NCBI RefSeq assembly: GCF_021390645.1
Contig: NZ_JAJEJT010000003.1
Coordinates: forward strand, 1,452,946-1,516,945
Source of the DNA: Paraburkholderia flagellata
GTDB taxonomy: Bacteria > Pseudomonadota > Gammaproteobacteria > Burkholderiales > Burkholderiaceae
Direction: 5' to 3'
DNA: 64,000 bases
Part shown: piece by piece, positions 27,147 through 35,713 of the stretch
Position numbering within the stretch: the stretch's first letter is position 1
Layout: each line of letters opens with the position of its first letter
Made by a program: the position numbers and the translations under genes
The notes under the pieces: model-generated
What the model was told of the DNA's origin: nothing
Database searches by the model: none
What the model saw: the letters and a program-made list of their open reading frames with translations, nothing else

Positions 27147-27407
27147 CGCCATGGCGCCCGACGCCGGATGATCCATGCCCATCGCGTCTTTCTTCATGGG
27201 CTTGTCCATTTTATCGTGGCTCATCGCACCGTCCTTGCTCATCGTGTCGTGCGACATGCCGCCTTTGCCCATGGTGTCCTTGTGCATCGAGTCTTGCGAC
27301 ATGCCGTCATTCGACATCGCGCCGCTTGCCTGCGCGAATGCGCCGCTCGCGCTTACGCTCAACAGGGCGGCTGAGATGGCGATTGCTGCGAATCGGATCG
27401 TGTTCAT
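27141..27407 (-). CDS. mrpX: Methionine-rich periplasmic MXKDX-repeat peptide (MrpX type)
   Basis: An 88-residue secreted peptide. The signal peptide ends at Ala-Phe-Ala, and the mature part consists of degenerate five-residue units of the form M-x-x-D-x (MSQDS, MHKDT, MSHDT, MSHDK, MKKDA) with about 12 methionines. In Azospira suillum such a peptide, MrpX, is a sacrificial methionine pool: hypochlorite oxidises it and a YedY-type reductase repairs it. Here it is third in an operon behind the cytochrome b and YedY-like genes and next to a SigF/NrsF pair, the same set. Function by analogy, strongly supported by context. Confidence 0.85.
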   Translation of the reverse strand: MNTIRFAAIAISAALLSVSASGAFAQASGAMSNDGMSQDSMHKDTMGKGGMSHDTMSKDGAMSHDKMDKPMKKDAMGMDHPASGAMAH

Positions 27408-27498
27408 TTGCGTTGCTCCTTGCTGGGTGGGAAAAGCCGTTGCCTTTTTCGGGCGGAAGTGAAACGGAGCCGTCGCGCGAAGCGGCGGCGGGAAGATG

Positions 27499-28275
27499 TC
27501 ACGAACCGCCGAACCAGTTGTAGCCCTGGTCGACCCAGTAGCCGCCTGGATACGTATTCGTGACGAAAATCTCGACGATGTGCTTGGGGTTCTTGTAGCC
27601 GAGCTTCGTCGGCATGCGCAGCTTCATCGGGTAGCCGTATTTCGCGGGCAGGCGCTCGCCGTCGTAGTCGAAAGCAAGCAAGGTCTGCGGATGCAGCGCC
27701 GTAGGCATGTCGATGCTTTCGTAGTAGTTGTCGGCGCAACGAAAGCCCACGTATTTCGCGGTGAGATCGGCGTCGACACGCCGCAGGAAATGCGCGAACG
27801 GCGTGCCGCCCCAACGGCCTATCGCGCTCCAGCCTTCCACGCAGATATGCCGCGTGATTTGCTCGGCGTGCGGCAGCGCGTACAACTCGGGCAGCGTCCA
27901 GACGCGCTGGCCCTTGACGAGTCCGCTGATCTTCAGCCGATAGTCGCCGCCATCGACGACAGGCGCCTCGCTTTCGCTATAGAACGCGTTGAAGGGAAAG
28001 GGGCGCGTGAGCTGGGCTTCGGTGTACGTTGGCGCGAGCCGGGTGGGGTCGAACAGCCACCCCTGCACGCGATCGTTGAGCCGGGAAACGGCAGTGAGGA
28101 AGGTGTTGACCGAGGCGTCGTCGGTGATCGTGCAGCCAGTGAGCAGCGAAAGACCGCCGAGCGTGAGCATGCGCTTGCCGAACAGGCGCCGTGACGGCAT
28201 GTCGAGTTCGCGCCGTGCATCGGCAAGAATCGCCGCGCGGTCGAGTTCGATGATCTTGCGGTCTGGCGTTTTCAT
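27499..28275 (-). CDS. yedY1: Periplasmic YedY-type molybdopterin oxidoreductase
   Basis: A 258-residue molybdenum-cofactor enzyme of the sulfite-oxidase fold, the catalytic half of a methionine-sulfoxide-reductase system. A twin-arginine-like export signal (SRRLFGKRMLTLGG, then LLTGC) starts near residue 28. The Mo-ligand cysteine lies in HICVEGWSAIGRWGG. It is shorter than E. coli MsrP (about 330 residues) and matches the separate YedY1 clade linked to MXKDX peptides. Encoded 56 bases after the cytochrome b gene and 91 bases before the methionine-rich peptide gene. Confidence 0.88.
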   Translation of the reverse strand: MKTPDRKIIELDRAAILADARRELDMPSRRLFGKRMLTLGGLSLLTGCTITDDASVNTFLTAVSRLNDRVQGWLFDPTRLAPTYTEAQLTRPFPFNAFYSESEAPVVDGGDYRLKISGLVKGQRVWTLPELYALPHAEQITRHICVEGWSAIGRWGGTPFAHFLRRVDADLTAKYVGFRCADNYYESIDMPTALHPQTLLAFDYDGERLPAKYGYPMKLRMPTKLGYKNPKHIVEIFVTNTYPGGYWVDQGYNWFGGS

Positions 28276-28331
28276 CTGGAATCCTTATCAACAGATGTGG
28301 ATGACGTCTCTCGTTGCATCGGGCCGCGTGT

Positions 28332-28970
28332 TCAGCGGCCGCGAAGCATGGTGAGCAACGAGCGCGGCACGAGCGCGACCATCGTCACGTGAACGAGCAC
28401 GAATGCCGCAAGCAACGTCATTGCGCAAAAGTGCACCACACGCGCGCGGTCGTATCCGCCCATCAATTCGCGCAGCAGCGGAAACTGCACCGACTTCCAG
28501 ATCGCAAGGCCCGAAAGCACGAGCACGACGAGATCGGCGATCGCGACGAGATAGGCGAGTTTCTGCACGGCGTTGTACTGGCTCAGGTCAGCGTGAGAAA
28601 GCCGGCCTGTCAACGCGGCGCGCAGATCATGCAATACGGCGCGCGCGCTCAGCGGGAAGAACTTCGTGCGCCAGCGGCCTGTCGCGAGATTCATGCCGAG
28701 ATAGAAGAGTCCGTTGAAAAACAGCAGCCACATTGCCGCGAAATGCCATTGCAGCGCGCCGCCGAGCCAGCCGCCGAGCGTGATCGATGTGGGTATGACG
28801 AATTGCGCAAACACGGGCGACGCATCGTAGATGCGCCAGCCGGAAAGCATCATGACGAGCGCCGCGAGCGCGTTGAGCCAATGCGTGATGCGTAGCCAGA
28901 GCGGCTGGATTGCGCGCGGGTGGCGAATGCGTGCTTCAAGTGCGGGCGTTTCACCGATCGACGTTTGCAT
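28332..28970 (-). CDS. yedZ1: Cytochrome b561-type electron donor of the YedY-like reductase
   Basis: A 212-residue membrane protein of the cytochrome b/b561 type with four to five helices. Likely haem-ligand histidines are in ITHWLNAL, QWHFAAMW, VVHFCAM and LVHVTMV. Such subunits pass electrons from the quinone pool or respiratory chain to the periplasmic molybdoenzyme encoded by the next gene. It is the first gene of the leftward operon, 35 bases from a perfect SigF-type promoter, so it should be induced together with sigF. Confidence 0.85.
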   Translation of the reverse strand: MQTSIGETPALEARIRHPRAIQPLWLRITHWLNALAALVMMLSGWRIYDASPVFAQFVIPTSITLGGWLGGALQWHFAAMWLLFFNGLFYLGMNLATGRWRTKFFPLSARAVLHDLRAALTGRLSHADLSQYNAVQKLAYLVAIADLVVLVLSGLAIWKSVQFPLLRELMGGYDRARVVHFCAMTLLAAFVLVHVTMVALVPRSLLTMLRGR

Positions 28971-29004
28971 GGCGATTCCTCGTTGGCGCAGCGTTGACAG
29001 TGAA

Positions 29005-29030
29005 TTCGCTGTGGCGCGCGCGGCGGTTAC
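29005..29030 (-). promoter_or_regulatory. SigF-type promoter of the yedZ1-yedY1-mrpX operon
   Basis: On the minus strand the bases read GTAACC-N16-CGAA, the consensus I know for SigF of Caulobacter and related NrsF-controlled sigma factors. The -10 element ends 35 bases before the cytochrome gene. The mirror-image site 59 bases away makes a coincidence unlikely. Confidence 0.8.
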
Positions 29031-29088
29031 AGCGCGTCGGGAAAAAAATCGCGGGACCGGGGGCGGCCAAAAATATATCGCTGCGCCT

Positions 29089-29114
29089 GTAACCCGGCTG
29101 GCGCGGCGAACGAA
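29089..29114 (+). promoter_or_regulatory. SigF-type autoregulatory promoter of sigF-nrsF
   Basis: GTAACC-N16-CGAA on the plus strand, identical in both elements and spacer length to the divergent copy at 29005-29030. It lies upstream of sigF and implies positive autoregulation. The leader to the chosen sigF start is long (about 220 bases). Confidence 0.78.
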
Positions 29115-29341
29115 CTACCCACAACGGGCGTACGTGCTCGCGCCACGGGGAGAAGCAAAAGGTGGGCTTGACTAGCACATGGCCGACGATGACGGAAGGG
29201 GCGGCGCCCGTCGCGCCCGCCCTCGGCCCGCATGGCGTTGCGGCGCGCGAAGCGTTCGGCTACGCTCACGCGAGCGGGCGCGAGTGCGGCGGCGTTCGTA
29301 ATAATTTTGAAAGCTCACCATCGCAAGACCTGGCGAGCGCC

Positions 29342-29935
29342 ATGCCCGCAAGCCCGCCAACGTATCGTCGCGACAATCCAGGACGACCTTTGCACTCAGC
29401 GGAAACCCGTCTCAAAGCGCTTTTTGTCAGGGGCCTCGAAGGAGACGCGCAAGCGTATCGCGACTTCCTCGAGGAACTCACGCGTCATTTGCGTGGCTAC
29501 CTGCGCCGACGCATTCCGCAATTGCGCGACGACGTCGAGGACCTCGTGCAGGAGATCCTGCTAGCGGTCCACAACGCGCGTCACACATGGCGCCCCGACG
29601 AACCGCTCACGGCCTGGGTGCACGCGATCGCCCGCTACAAGCTAATGGACTTTTTCCGCTCGCGCGCACGCCGCGACGTGCTCAACGATCCGCTCGACGA
29701 TCACACCGATCTCTTCGCCGAGCCCGACGACGAACCCGCGCAGGCGCGCCGTGATATCGGCAAACTGCTCGACCAGTTGCCCGACAAGCAGCGCCTGCCT
29801 ATCGTCCACGTAAAGCTCGAAGGGCTTTCGGTCGTGGAAACGGCGAAGCTCACGGGACTGTCCGAATCGGCGGTCAAGGTAGGGATTCATCGCGGTCTGA
29901 AAGCGCTTGCCGCGCGCATCAGGGGAGCGCAATGA
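29342..29935 (+). CDS. sigF: ECF sigma factor of the SigF type
   Basis: RNA polymerase sigma factor of about 197 residues. Region 2 carries [21 protein letters not shown] and the -10-reading helix; region 4 carries [25 protein letters not shown]. The NrsF anti-sigma gene overlaps its stop by 4 bases, so the two are made together. Its regulon here is the divergent yedZ1-yedY1-mrpX operon and itself, read from two matching promoters. The start is not certain: ATG 29342 gives the usual family N-terminus, while a GTG at 29162 with GGGGAG ahead would add 60 residues of atypical composition. Confidence 0.86.
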   Translation: MPASPPTYRRDNPGRPLHSAETRLKALFVRGLEGDAQAYRDFLEELTRHLRGYLRRRIPQLRDDVEDLVQEILLAVHNARHTWRPDEPLTAWVHAIARYKLMDFFRSRARRDVLNDPLDDHTDLFAEPDDEPAQARRDIGKLLDQLPDKQRLPIVHVKLEGLSVVETAKLTGLSESAVKVGIHRGLKALAARIRGAQ

Positions 29936-30573
29936 AAACCGACGATCTGATCAACCTGCTTGCCACGGGCGATGCGCGCGTGGACCGCAAGGCTGCGCTG
30001 CGCCGCTTCGCGCGGGCGCTGCTGCTCGGCTTCGCGGGCTCGGTCGTGCTGATGAGCGTGGTGTTCGGCGTGCGGCGCGATCTCATGAGTGTCATGCACA
30101 CGTCGATATTCTGGGTGAAGCTCGCGTTCCCGTTGTGTGTTGCGGCCGCTGCCGCGCTCGTGGTCAGCCGCATAGGGCGGCCGGGCCAGCGTGGCGGCTA
30201 TGCGTGGGCACTGGTGGCGCTGCCGTTCGTCGCCGTACTGGCGCTCGCGTGGCTCGCGCTGGGCGACGCGGCGCCCGCGCAGCGCGTGCCGCTCGTGCTC
30301 GGCCACACATGGCGCACATGCCCGTTCAATATCGTGCTGCTGTCGGTGCCCACGTTCGTGGCCGTGTTCTGGGCTGTGCGCGGTCTCGCGCCCACCCGCC
30401 TGCGCACGGCGGGGGCGGCGGCCGGGCTCTTTGCGAGCGCGCTCGCAACCATCGCGTATTGCCTCCATTGCCCGGAGATGAGCCCGGCGTTCTGGAGCGT
30501 CTGGTATGTGATCGGCATGTTGCTGCCCGCCTGCATCGGCGCGTGGCTCGGGCCGCGGCTGCTGCGCTGGTAA
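29932..30573 (+). CDS. nrsF: NrsF (DUF1109) membrane anti-sigma factor
   Basis: A 213-residue inner-membrane protein with six hydrophobic helices and a short cytoplasmic N-terminus ([14 protein letters not shown]) typical of DUF1109/NrsF. It holds SigF inactive at the membrane until stress. Cysteines in WRTCPFN and in YCLHCPEM match the positions that in Caulobacter NrsF sense chromate or cadmium; oxidants such as hypochlorite are the trigger in Azospira. The start overlaps the sigF stop (ATGA). Confidence 0.87.
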   Translation: MKTDDLINLLATGDARVDRKAALRRFARALLLGFAGSVVLMSVVFGVRRDLMSVMHTSIFWVKLAFPLCVAAAAALVVSRIGRPGQRGGYAWALVALPFVAVLALAWLALGDAAPAQRVPLVLGHTWRTCPFNIVLLSVPTFVAVFWAVRGLAPTRLRTAGAAAGLFASALATIAYCLHCPEMSPAFWSVWYVIGMLLPACIGAWLGPRLLRW

Positions 30574-30606
30574 CGGCGTGCGCCGCTCAACGCGAATTGG
30601 CGCGCG

Positions 30607-31914
30607 TCATTCCTTCAGGAAGCGCTGCGCCAGTGCTTCGTAAAGCGGCGGCGCGAATAGCCTGGAAACCTGGCTCGACACGAGCGCCGTTGCCATCAAC
30701 GAGATCACGAGCGCGTGGCCGTCGATCATTTCGATGACGATGACGAATGCCGTGATCGGGCTTTGTGTGACGGCGGCAAGATAGCCGACCATGCCGAGCG
30801 CGATCAGCATCGGCAACTGCATTTGCCCGAACACCATGTGCAGCACATTGCCGATGCCCGCGCCGATCGCCAGCGAAGGCGCAAAGAGGCCGCCCGGCGT
30901 GCCCGGCAGATACGAGCCCACCATCGAGGCCATTTTCAGAACGGGATAGGCCACGCTGAGCTGCGAATGGCCTTCGAGCATGCCGCGCGCTTCCGCATAG
31001 CCGCTGCCGAACAGATTGCCGCCGCTCGCCACACCGATCGCGGCGATGAACAAACCGCACAGCGCGCCGAACGCCACGGGCCGCTCCTTTCGGAGAACGA
31101 ACAAGCGGGCCGGCATCCATCGTTCGGTGTTGAGCAGCAGCCAGCAGAACACGCCGCCCGCGACGCCGGTAATCACGCCAACGAGAATGACGGCGACAGC
31201 GAGCAGTTCGGGCAAATGGCTGCCGATGGCGATCGTGCCGAAATACACATAGTTGCCTTGCAGCGCGAGTGAGACGACGCCTGCGAAGATGATCGCCGTG
31301 ATGATCACGCCGCTCGTTCGCGCCTCGAAGCTGCGTGTGAGTTCCTCGATAGCGAAGACCACGCCCGCGAGAGGCGCGTTGAACGCAGCAGAAAGGCCCG
31401 CAGCCGCGCCCGCGAGCGCGAGCTTGTATTCGAGGCCGACGCCGTACATGCTGCGCAGGCGCGCCGGGTAGAAACGCCGGAGGCTGTACATCAGCGCGGC
31501 GCCCACATGGATGGTCGGCCCTTCACGCCCAATCGTGAAGCCGCCGAGAATCGCGAGAAACGACAGAGCGATCTTGCCGATCAGGATGCGCAGCGTGAGC
31601 AGACGCGGGCCGAATTTGCGCACGTCGTGCAGCGTCGCGATGACCTGCGGGATGCCGCTGCCCTCCGAACCCGGAAACCAGCGCCGCGTGGCCCAGACGC
31701 AGAACCCGCTGATGGCCGGTGTGATGAGAATCGGCAGCCACCGGTGATGGGTGGTCATCTGCAAGAACAGCGCGTAGCCGAAGTCGACGAGCCGCGCATA
31801 CATGACCGCCACGAGCCCCGTCGCGATGGCGCCAAGCCAGAACACGCCGAAATACAGCCAGCGCCGCCGGCTGCGCAGGATCGTACGACTGTCTATGAGA
31901 TCGGAAACTCGCAT
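30607..31914 (-). CDS. clcA: ClC-type chloride/proton antiporter
   Basis: A 435-residue membrane protein of the ClC family with the three signature loops: GSGIPQ, GREGPTIHVG and the C-terminal PGGLFAPSLAIG. The gating glutamate in GREGP and the proton-pathway glutamate in AIEELT are both present, so it should be a Cl-/H+ exchanger rather than a channel. No CBS domains. It converges on the anti-sigma gene but has its own promoter region. Proximity to a hypochlorite-response locus may be chance. Confidence 0.92.
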   Translation of the reverse strand: MRVSDLIDSRTILRSRRRWLYFGVFWLGAIATGLVAVMYARLVDFGYALFLQMTTHHRWLPILITPAISGFCVWATRRWFPGSEGSGIPQVIATLHDVRKFGPRLLTLRILIGKIALSFLAILGGFTIGREGPTIHVGAALMYSLRRFYPARLRSMYGVGLEYKLALAGAAAGLSAAFNAPLAGVVFAIEELTRSFEARTSGVIITAIIFAGVVSLALQGNYVYFGTIAIGSHLPELLAVAVILVGVITGVAGGVFCWLLLNTERWMPARLFVLRKERPVAFGALCGLFIAAIGVASGGNLFGSGYAEARGMLEGHSQLSVAYPVLKMASMVGSYLPGTPGGLFAPSLAIGAGIGNVLHMVFGQMQLPMLIALGMVGYLAAVTQSPITAFVIVIEMIDGHALVISLMATALVSSQVSRLFAPPLYEALAQRFLKE

Positions 31915-31953
31915 GAAACGGCTGGGCCAAACTCCCTTATCTGAAGCATTGCC

Positions 31954-31982
31954 GGCCGTGCCGCCACAAGGGCGGCACGGCC
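31954..31982. terminator. Perfect 12-base hairpin
   Basis: GGCCGTGCCGCC and its exact complement are separated by 5 bases. It lies beyond the stop of the short-chain dehydrogenase gene and upstream of the chloride antiporter gene, so it most likely ends dehydrogenase transcription. No T run. Confidence 0.6.
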
Positions 31983-32041
31983 GATCTTCGGGAGATTACC
32001 ACGCACGCTATTTTCGCCGCCAGCCAGTTCCCCAAAGCGAC

Positions 32042-32788
32042 TTAGCGCATGCCGCCGCTGGCGACGATATGTTCGCCCGTCAACCATTTGGCATCGTCAG
32101 ATGCGAGGAACACCACGGCCGAGGCGATATCGTCAGGCTGCCCCACGCGTCCGAGCGGCGTCTGGCTGACCGAAAGGCTTTCGAAATCCGATCCGATGAC
32201 GCCTGCCGTGTGTGTGCCCTCGGTCTCGACCACGCCGGGATTGATCGCATTCACGCGGATTTTTCGCGGGCCCAGTTCGCGGGCGAGCACGCCGGTGATT
32301 GCATCCACGGCGCCCTTCGTGCCGCTGTAGACAGCCGTGTTCGGCGGCGTGAGCGTCGTCGCGACCGAACTCACGTTGATGATGCTCGCGCCTTCGCCGA
32401 GATGCTTCACCGCCGCCTGCGTGGTGAGCAGCACGCCGAGCACGTTCGTGTCGAACTGCTTGCGGTATTGCGCCTCCGTGAACTCTTCGATCGGCGCGAA
32501 CTCGTAGACGCCTGAGTTGTTGACGAGGATGTCGAGCCGACCGTAAGTTTCGACGGCCGCGCTGATGATCCCTTGCGCCTCCGACGCCTTCGAGACGTCG
32601 CCGCCAACGGAAACCGCCTTGCCCCCGGCCGCCGTAATCGCGCTCACCACTGCATCCGCGCCCGCCTTGCTGCTCGCGTAATTCACGACCACCGAAGCGC
32701 CTTCGGCCGCGAGGGCCCGCGCGATAGCGGCGCCGATGCCTTTCGACGCGCCCGTGACAACCGCTACCTTTCCTGCAAGTTTGCTCAT
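32042..32788 (-). CDS. Short-chain dehydrogenase/reductase (SDR)
   Basis: NAD(P)-dependent oxidoreductase of 248 residues, close to the FabG/glucose-dehydrogenase group. Shows TGASKGIG near the N-terminus, NNSG (usually NNAG), catalytic Tyr and Lys in YSGTKGA, and a C-terminal WLTGEHIVASGG typical of the group. A doubled ATG (32791 and 32788) follows GGAG; the second has better spacing. It appears monocistronic. The substrate is not predictable. Confidence 0.88.
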   Translation of the reverse strand: MSKLAGKVAVVTGASKGIGAAIARALAAEGASVVVNYASSKAGADAVVSAITAAGGKAVSVGGDVSKASEAQGIISAAVETYGRLDILVNNSGVYEFAPIEEFTEAQYRKQFDTNVLGVLLTTQAAVKHLGEGASIINVSSVATTLTPPNTAVYSGTKGAVDAITGVLARELGPRKIRVNAINPGVVETEGTHTAGVIGSDFESLSVSQTPLGRVGQPDDIASAVVFLASDDAKWLTGEHIVASGGMR

Positions 32789-33009
32789 CATGTTCTCCGC
32801 ACCGTAAGTCGCACCATCGAGAGGAACCGGCGTCTTGACTTGCACGAATCAATCGGCCGGCGACGAGCACCAATGTAAAGATCCGCGCCGCCGCGATAAA
32901 GCGGCCGGGCGCGAACAGACTGGCGGGATCAGCCGAACAATCTGGGCGGAGTTGGGCAAATTGGAGTCAGCGGGCACAGAAACTCCAGTGGCATCGATTG
33001 CAAGCGTCT

Positions 33010-34005
33010 TTACCAGCGCTGATGGACGTGCGGCGCGATAAGTCGTTCATAAACGTCCCGCGCGCGTTGCATGGCTGCTTCGGACAGCGGCGCGAGGCTT
33101 GCCGCCGAGGCATTCGATGCCGCCTGGGCCGCGTTCTTGCTGCCCGGAATGATGACCGAGACGGCATCCTCCATGAGTATCCAGCGCAGGGCGAGCTGGG
33201 CCATGGAGGCGCCCACCGGGACGAGGCCGCGCAGTTCATCGACCGCCTTCAAGGCGACGTCATACGGCACGCCCGAGAACGTTTCGCCAACGTCGAACGC
33301 CTCGCCATGACGATTGAACGCACGGTGATCGTCTGGCGCGAAAACCGAGTCCGCGGCCAACTTGCCGGTGAGCATGCCACTCGCCAGCGGCACGCGCGCG
33401 ATGACCGCAACGTCCTTCTTTTGCGCCTGCCTGAAAAACAGGTCGGCGGGACGTTGGCGGAACATGTTGTAAATGATCTGGACCGAAACCACATTGGGAT
33501 ATTCGATCGCCTTCAGCGCTTCTTCCACCTTTTCGACCGAAACGCCGTAAAAGCGGATTTTGCCGGCGGCGACAAAGTCGTCCATCGCGTCGAACACTTC
33601 GGGGCGGTAATAGACTTCGGTCGGCGGGCAGTGCAGTTGCACCAGGTCGAGCGTGTCGACGCCCAGGTTCGAGAGGCTCCGGTCGATGAAGCCTTCGAGT
33701 TCGCGCTTGTTCAGATAGCCGCTGGTCACGTGCGGATCGAGTCGGCGCCCGAGCTTGGTGGCCACGATGGGACGCTCGCCCCCGCGTTCCCGCAGCACGT
33801 CCCGGATAATGCGCTCCGAGCGGCCGTCGCCGTAGACGTCTGCGGTGTCGATGAAAGTGACGCCGTTATCGAGCGCGGCGTTCAGCGCGGCTCTCGCGTC
33901 GTCTTCGGCAACGCTGCCCCACGAACCGCCGATTGCCCATGCCCCAAACCCGATTTCGGACACATTCCAGCCGGTACGGCCGAATTTTCTCTTCGAAAGC
34001 GTCAT
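33010..34005 (-). CDS. Aldo/keto reductase
   Basis: NADPH-dependent oxidoreductase with the (beta/alpha)8 fold, 331 residues. DTADVYGDGRSE carries the catalytic Asp and Tyr, and the following lysine in VATKLG and the His in LVQLHCPP complete the tetrad. IIPGSKNAAQAASNASA is the cofactor-phosphate segment. It belongs to the YhdN/GSP69/Tas-like group, which reduces assorted aldehydes; the physiological substrate is unknown. Confidence 0.9.
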   Translation of the reverse strand: MTLSKRKFGRTGWNVSEIGFGAWAIGGSWGSVAEDDARAALNAALDNGVTFIDTADVYGDGRSERIIRDVLRERGGERPIVATKLGRRLDPHVTSGYLNKRELEGFIDRSLSNLGVDTLDLVQLHCPPTEVYYRPEVFDAMDDFVAAGKIRFYGVSVEKVEEALKAIEYPNVVSVQIIYNMFRQRPADLFFRQAQKKDVAVIARVPLASGMLTGKLAADSVFAPDDHRAFNRHGEAFDVGETFSGVPYDVALKAVDELRGLVPVGASMAQLALRWILMEDAVSVIIPGSKNAAQAASNASAASLAPLSEAAMQRARDVYERLIAPHVHQRW

Positions 34006-34282
34006 TTACGTGCTCCTCCTGTGGATGGCGAAATTACCTCGCCGCCGTTTCAATGGCCTCTGCGCCCGTAGTTTAGCGGGCTGTTGGCGCATTGCCACCT
34101 TTTGACCCCATCGCGTTGGCTTCGAGCCAACGATTCCGGCTTCGTTTGCCCGTGGATTCTCCACCTCGACGGGCCGTTACGCGCTGCCGCGAGGCGCGGA
34201 CATCACTGGCACGGTGGTTGCAGGAAGTGGCAGCCGCCTATGCGGTTGTCAATGGCCCCACACTCTCAGCGAGGCAAAAATC

Positions 34283-34573
34283 ATGTCTAACATCAAAATT
34301 GAAACTCAGGAGCCCGTACCGTTTTTCTCACATTTTCTGGAAGGGCAGTTTTCCAGAGACCTCTCGGCGGCTGAGATGCAGGCCATACGCGGCGGCGCGG
34401 TCGTGACGATGGCGGCGCCGTCCGACCAGGAAGGCGTGCCGGTCGGCGAATTGCCCGACCTGCTGGGCATGTTGCGGCACATGGGGTGGCCTATGGGACC
34501 GATGCCCGGCATTCCGTCCTCGCCAGTGACGACCATGGCGTATCCCTCGGACGGCGAAAATGCTCCTCTTTAG
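34283..34573 (+). CDS. Microviridin-like graspetide precursor with two cores
   Basis: A 96-residue RiPP precursor. Residues 13-22 (PFFSHFLEGQ) match the conserved leader helix PFFARFLxxQ that microviridin ATP-grasp ligases bind. A GG motif follows at residues 37-38. Two cores align with microviridin TxKYPSDWEE: TMAAPSDQE (42-50) and TMAYPSDGE (84-92). The ester-forming Thr, Ser, Asp and Glu are kept in both, while the lysine and second acidic residue that form the amide in microviridin are replaced (Ala; Gly or Asn). This agrees with the single ligase gene next door. The products are expected to be ester-bridged bicycles, possibly protease inhibitors by family analogy. Confidence 0.85.
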   Translation: MSNIKIETQEPVPFFSHFLEGQFSRDLSAAEMQAIRGGAVVTMAAPSDQEGVPVGELPDLLGMLRHMGWPMGPMPGIPSSPVTTMAYPSDGENAPL

Positions 34574-34617
34574 TATTCCTGTGCATCGTCAGGCGGCGAC
34601 GCCTGGACCGGAGTCGA

Positions 34618-34648
34618 GCGCGCGGCGAGGGGTTATCGCGCCGCGCGC
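34618..34648 (+). terminator. Intercistronic hairpin in the graspetide operon
   Basis: GCGCGCGGCG pairs with CGCCGCGCGC around an 11-base loop, between precursor and ligase genes. Such hairpins commonly keep precursor mRNA in excess over enzyme mRNA; this role is inferred. Confidence 0.5.
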
Positions 34649-34669
34649 CTTCAGTCAAGGAGCTCAACC

Positions 34670-35671
34670 ATGTCCGAGCGGCACCCACGGCCCGTGGTAC
34701 TGATCATCACCCACAGCAACGACAACGAGAGTATTCCTCTCGTCATCAATGCTATCGCCGCACAAGGCGGCGTGCCTTACCGGTTCGATACCGACCGCTT
34801 TCCGACCGACATTCGGCATTGCGGCCAGTACAGCGGCGAAGAAGAACGGCAAGTTATTGCGTGTGAGGAATATGAGTTGGACCTGGGCACGGTATCTGCC
34901 GTGTGGTATCGGCGGATCGCCATCGGGCGGTGCATTCCTGAAACGATGGACTTGCAGCTCAGGCGGGCGGCGATCGAGCAATCGCGCGCCACGCTGCACG
35001 GCATGATCGCCAGCCTCGATGCGTTTCATCTCGATCCGGTGCACCGTCTGCGCCGCGCGGAAAACAAGCAGCTTCAGCTCAAGATTGCGAGAGAAGTCGG
35101 GCTCACGATGCCACGCACGTTGATCACCAATGCGCCAGAAGCCGTGCGCGGGTTCGCACGCGAATGCAGGCAGGGGATGATCATGAAGACGCTGTCATCG
35201 TTTGCCATTTACGAGCAGGGCGACCAGAAAGTGGTCTTTACCAACACGCTTCATGACAAAGACCTCGAGCGTCTCGATGATCTTCGTTATTGCCCGGCCA
35301 TCTTCCAGGAGCAAGTGCCCAAGGCGCTGGAACTGAGGGCAACGATTGTGGGAAAGCGGGTGTTCACGGCCTCGATCGATTCCCAACGGTCCGAAAAATC
35401 GAGCGTCGACTGGCGTCGCGATGGCATTGGACTGCTCGAAGCGTGGGAACCGTACCCGTTGCCGCTCGAAGTCGAGAATGGACTGCTGAAACTGATGCAT
35501 GCGCTGGGCCTCAACTACGGCGCAGCAGATTTCATCCTCACCCCCGACGGCCGTCACTGCTTTCTGGAGGTCAACCCGGTCGGCGAGTTCTTCTGGCTGG
35601 AAAAGCACCCGGGATTACCGCTCTCGGGTGCGATTGCCGACCTGCTCGTTTCGAGCAAGGGCGCTGCTTGA
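34670..35671 (+). CDS. MvdD/MdnC-type ATP-grasp graspetide ligase
   Basis: A 333-residue ATP-grasp enzyme that activates acidic side chains as acyl-phosphates and joins them to Ser/Thr in the precursor. It has the pre-ATP-grasp N-terminal domain, a central nucleotide-binding lobe (GMIMKTLSSFAIYE), and the metal-binding end FLEVNPVGEFFWLE, typical of MvdD/MdnC ligases. It starts 96 bases after the precursor gene with AAGGAG 9 bases ahead. No second (amide-forming) ligase, acetyltransferase or transporter gene is adjacent, which matches the lack of Lys in the cores. Confidence 0.87.
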   Translation: MSERHPRPVVLIITHSNDNESIPLVINAIAAQGGVPYRFDTDRFPTDIRHCGQYSGEEERQVIACEEYELDLGTVSAVWYRRIAIGRCIPETMDLQLRRAAIEQSRATLHGMIASLDAFHLDPVHRLRRAENKQLQLKIAREVGLTMPRTLITNAPEAVRGFARECRQGMIMKTLSSFAIYEQGDQKVVFTNTLHDKDLERLDDLRYCPAIFQEQVPKALELRATIVGKRVFTASIDSQRSEKSSVDWRRDGIGLLEAWEPYPLPLEVENGLLKLMHALGLNYGAADFILTPDGRHCFLEVNPVGEFFWLEKHPGLPLSGAIADLLVSSKGAA

Positions 35672-35679
35672 CACAAGGG

Positions 35680-35699
35680 CGGCGCGGCCACGCGCGCCG
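35680..35699. terminator. Hairpin between convergent genes
   Basis: CGGCGCG and CGCGCCG pair around a 6-base loop in the 42-base gap between the ligase stop and the convergent lipoprotein stop. Confidence 0.45.
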
Positions 35700-35713
35700 T
35701 GACGGTCTTCGCC

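Noticed and set aside
29162..29341. A 60-residue N-terminal extension of SigF from a GTG
   Set aside because: A GGGGAG lies ahead of the GTG, but the added residues are low-complexity and no ECF factor I know carries such a lead; the later ATG is kept with reservation.
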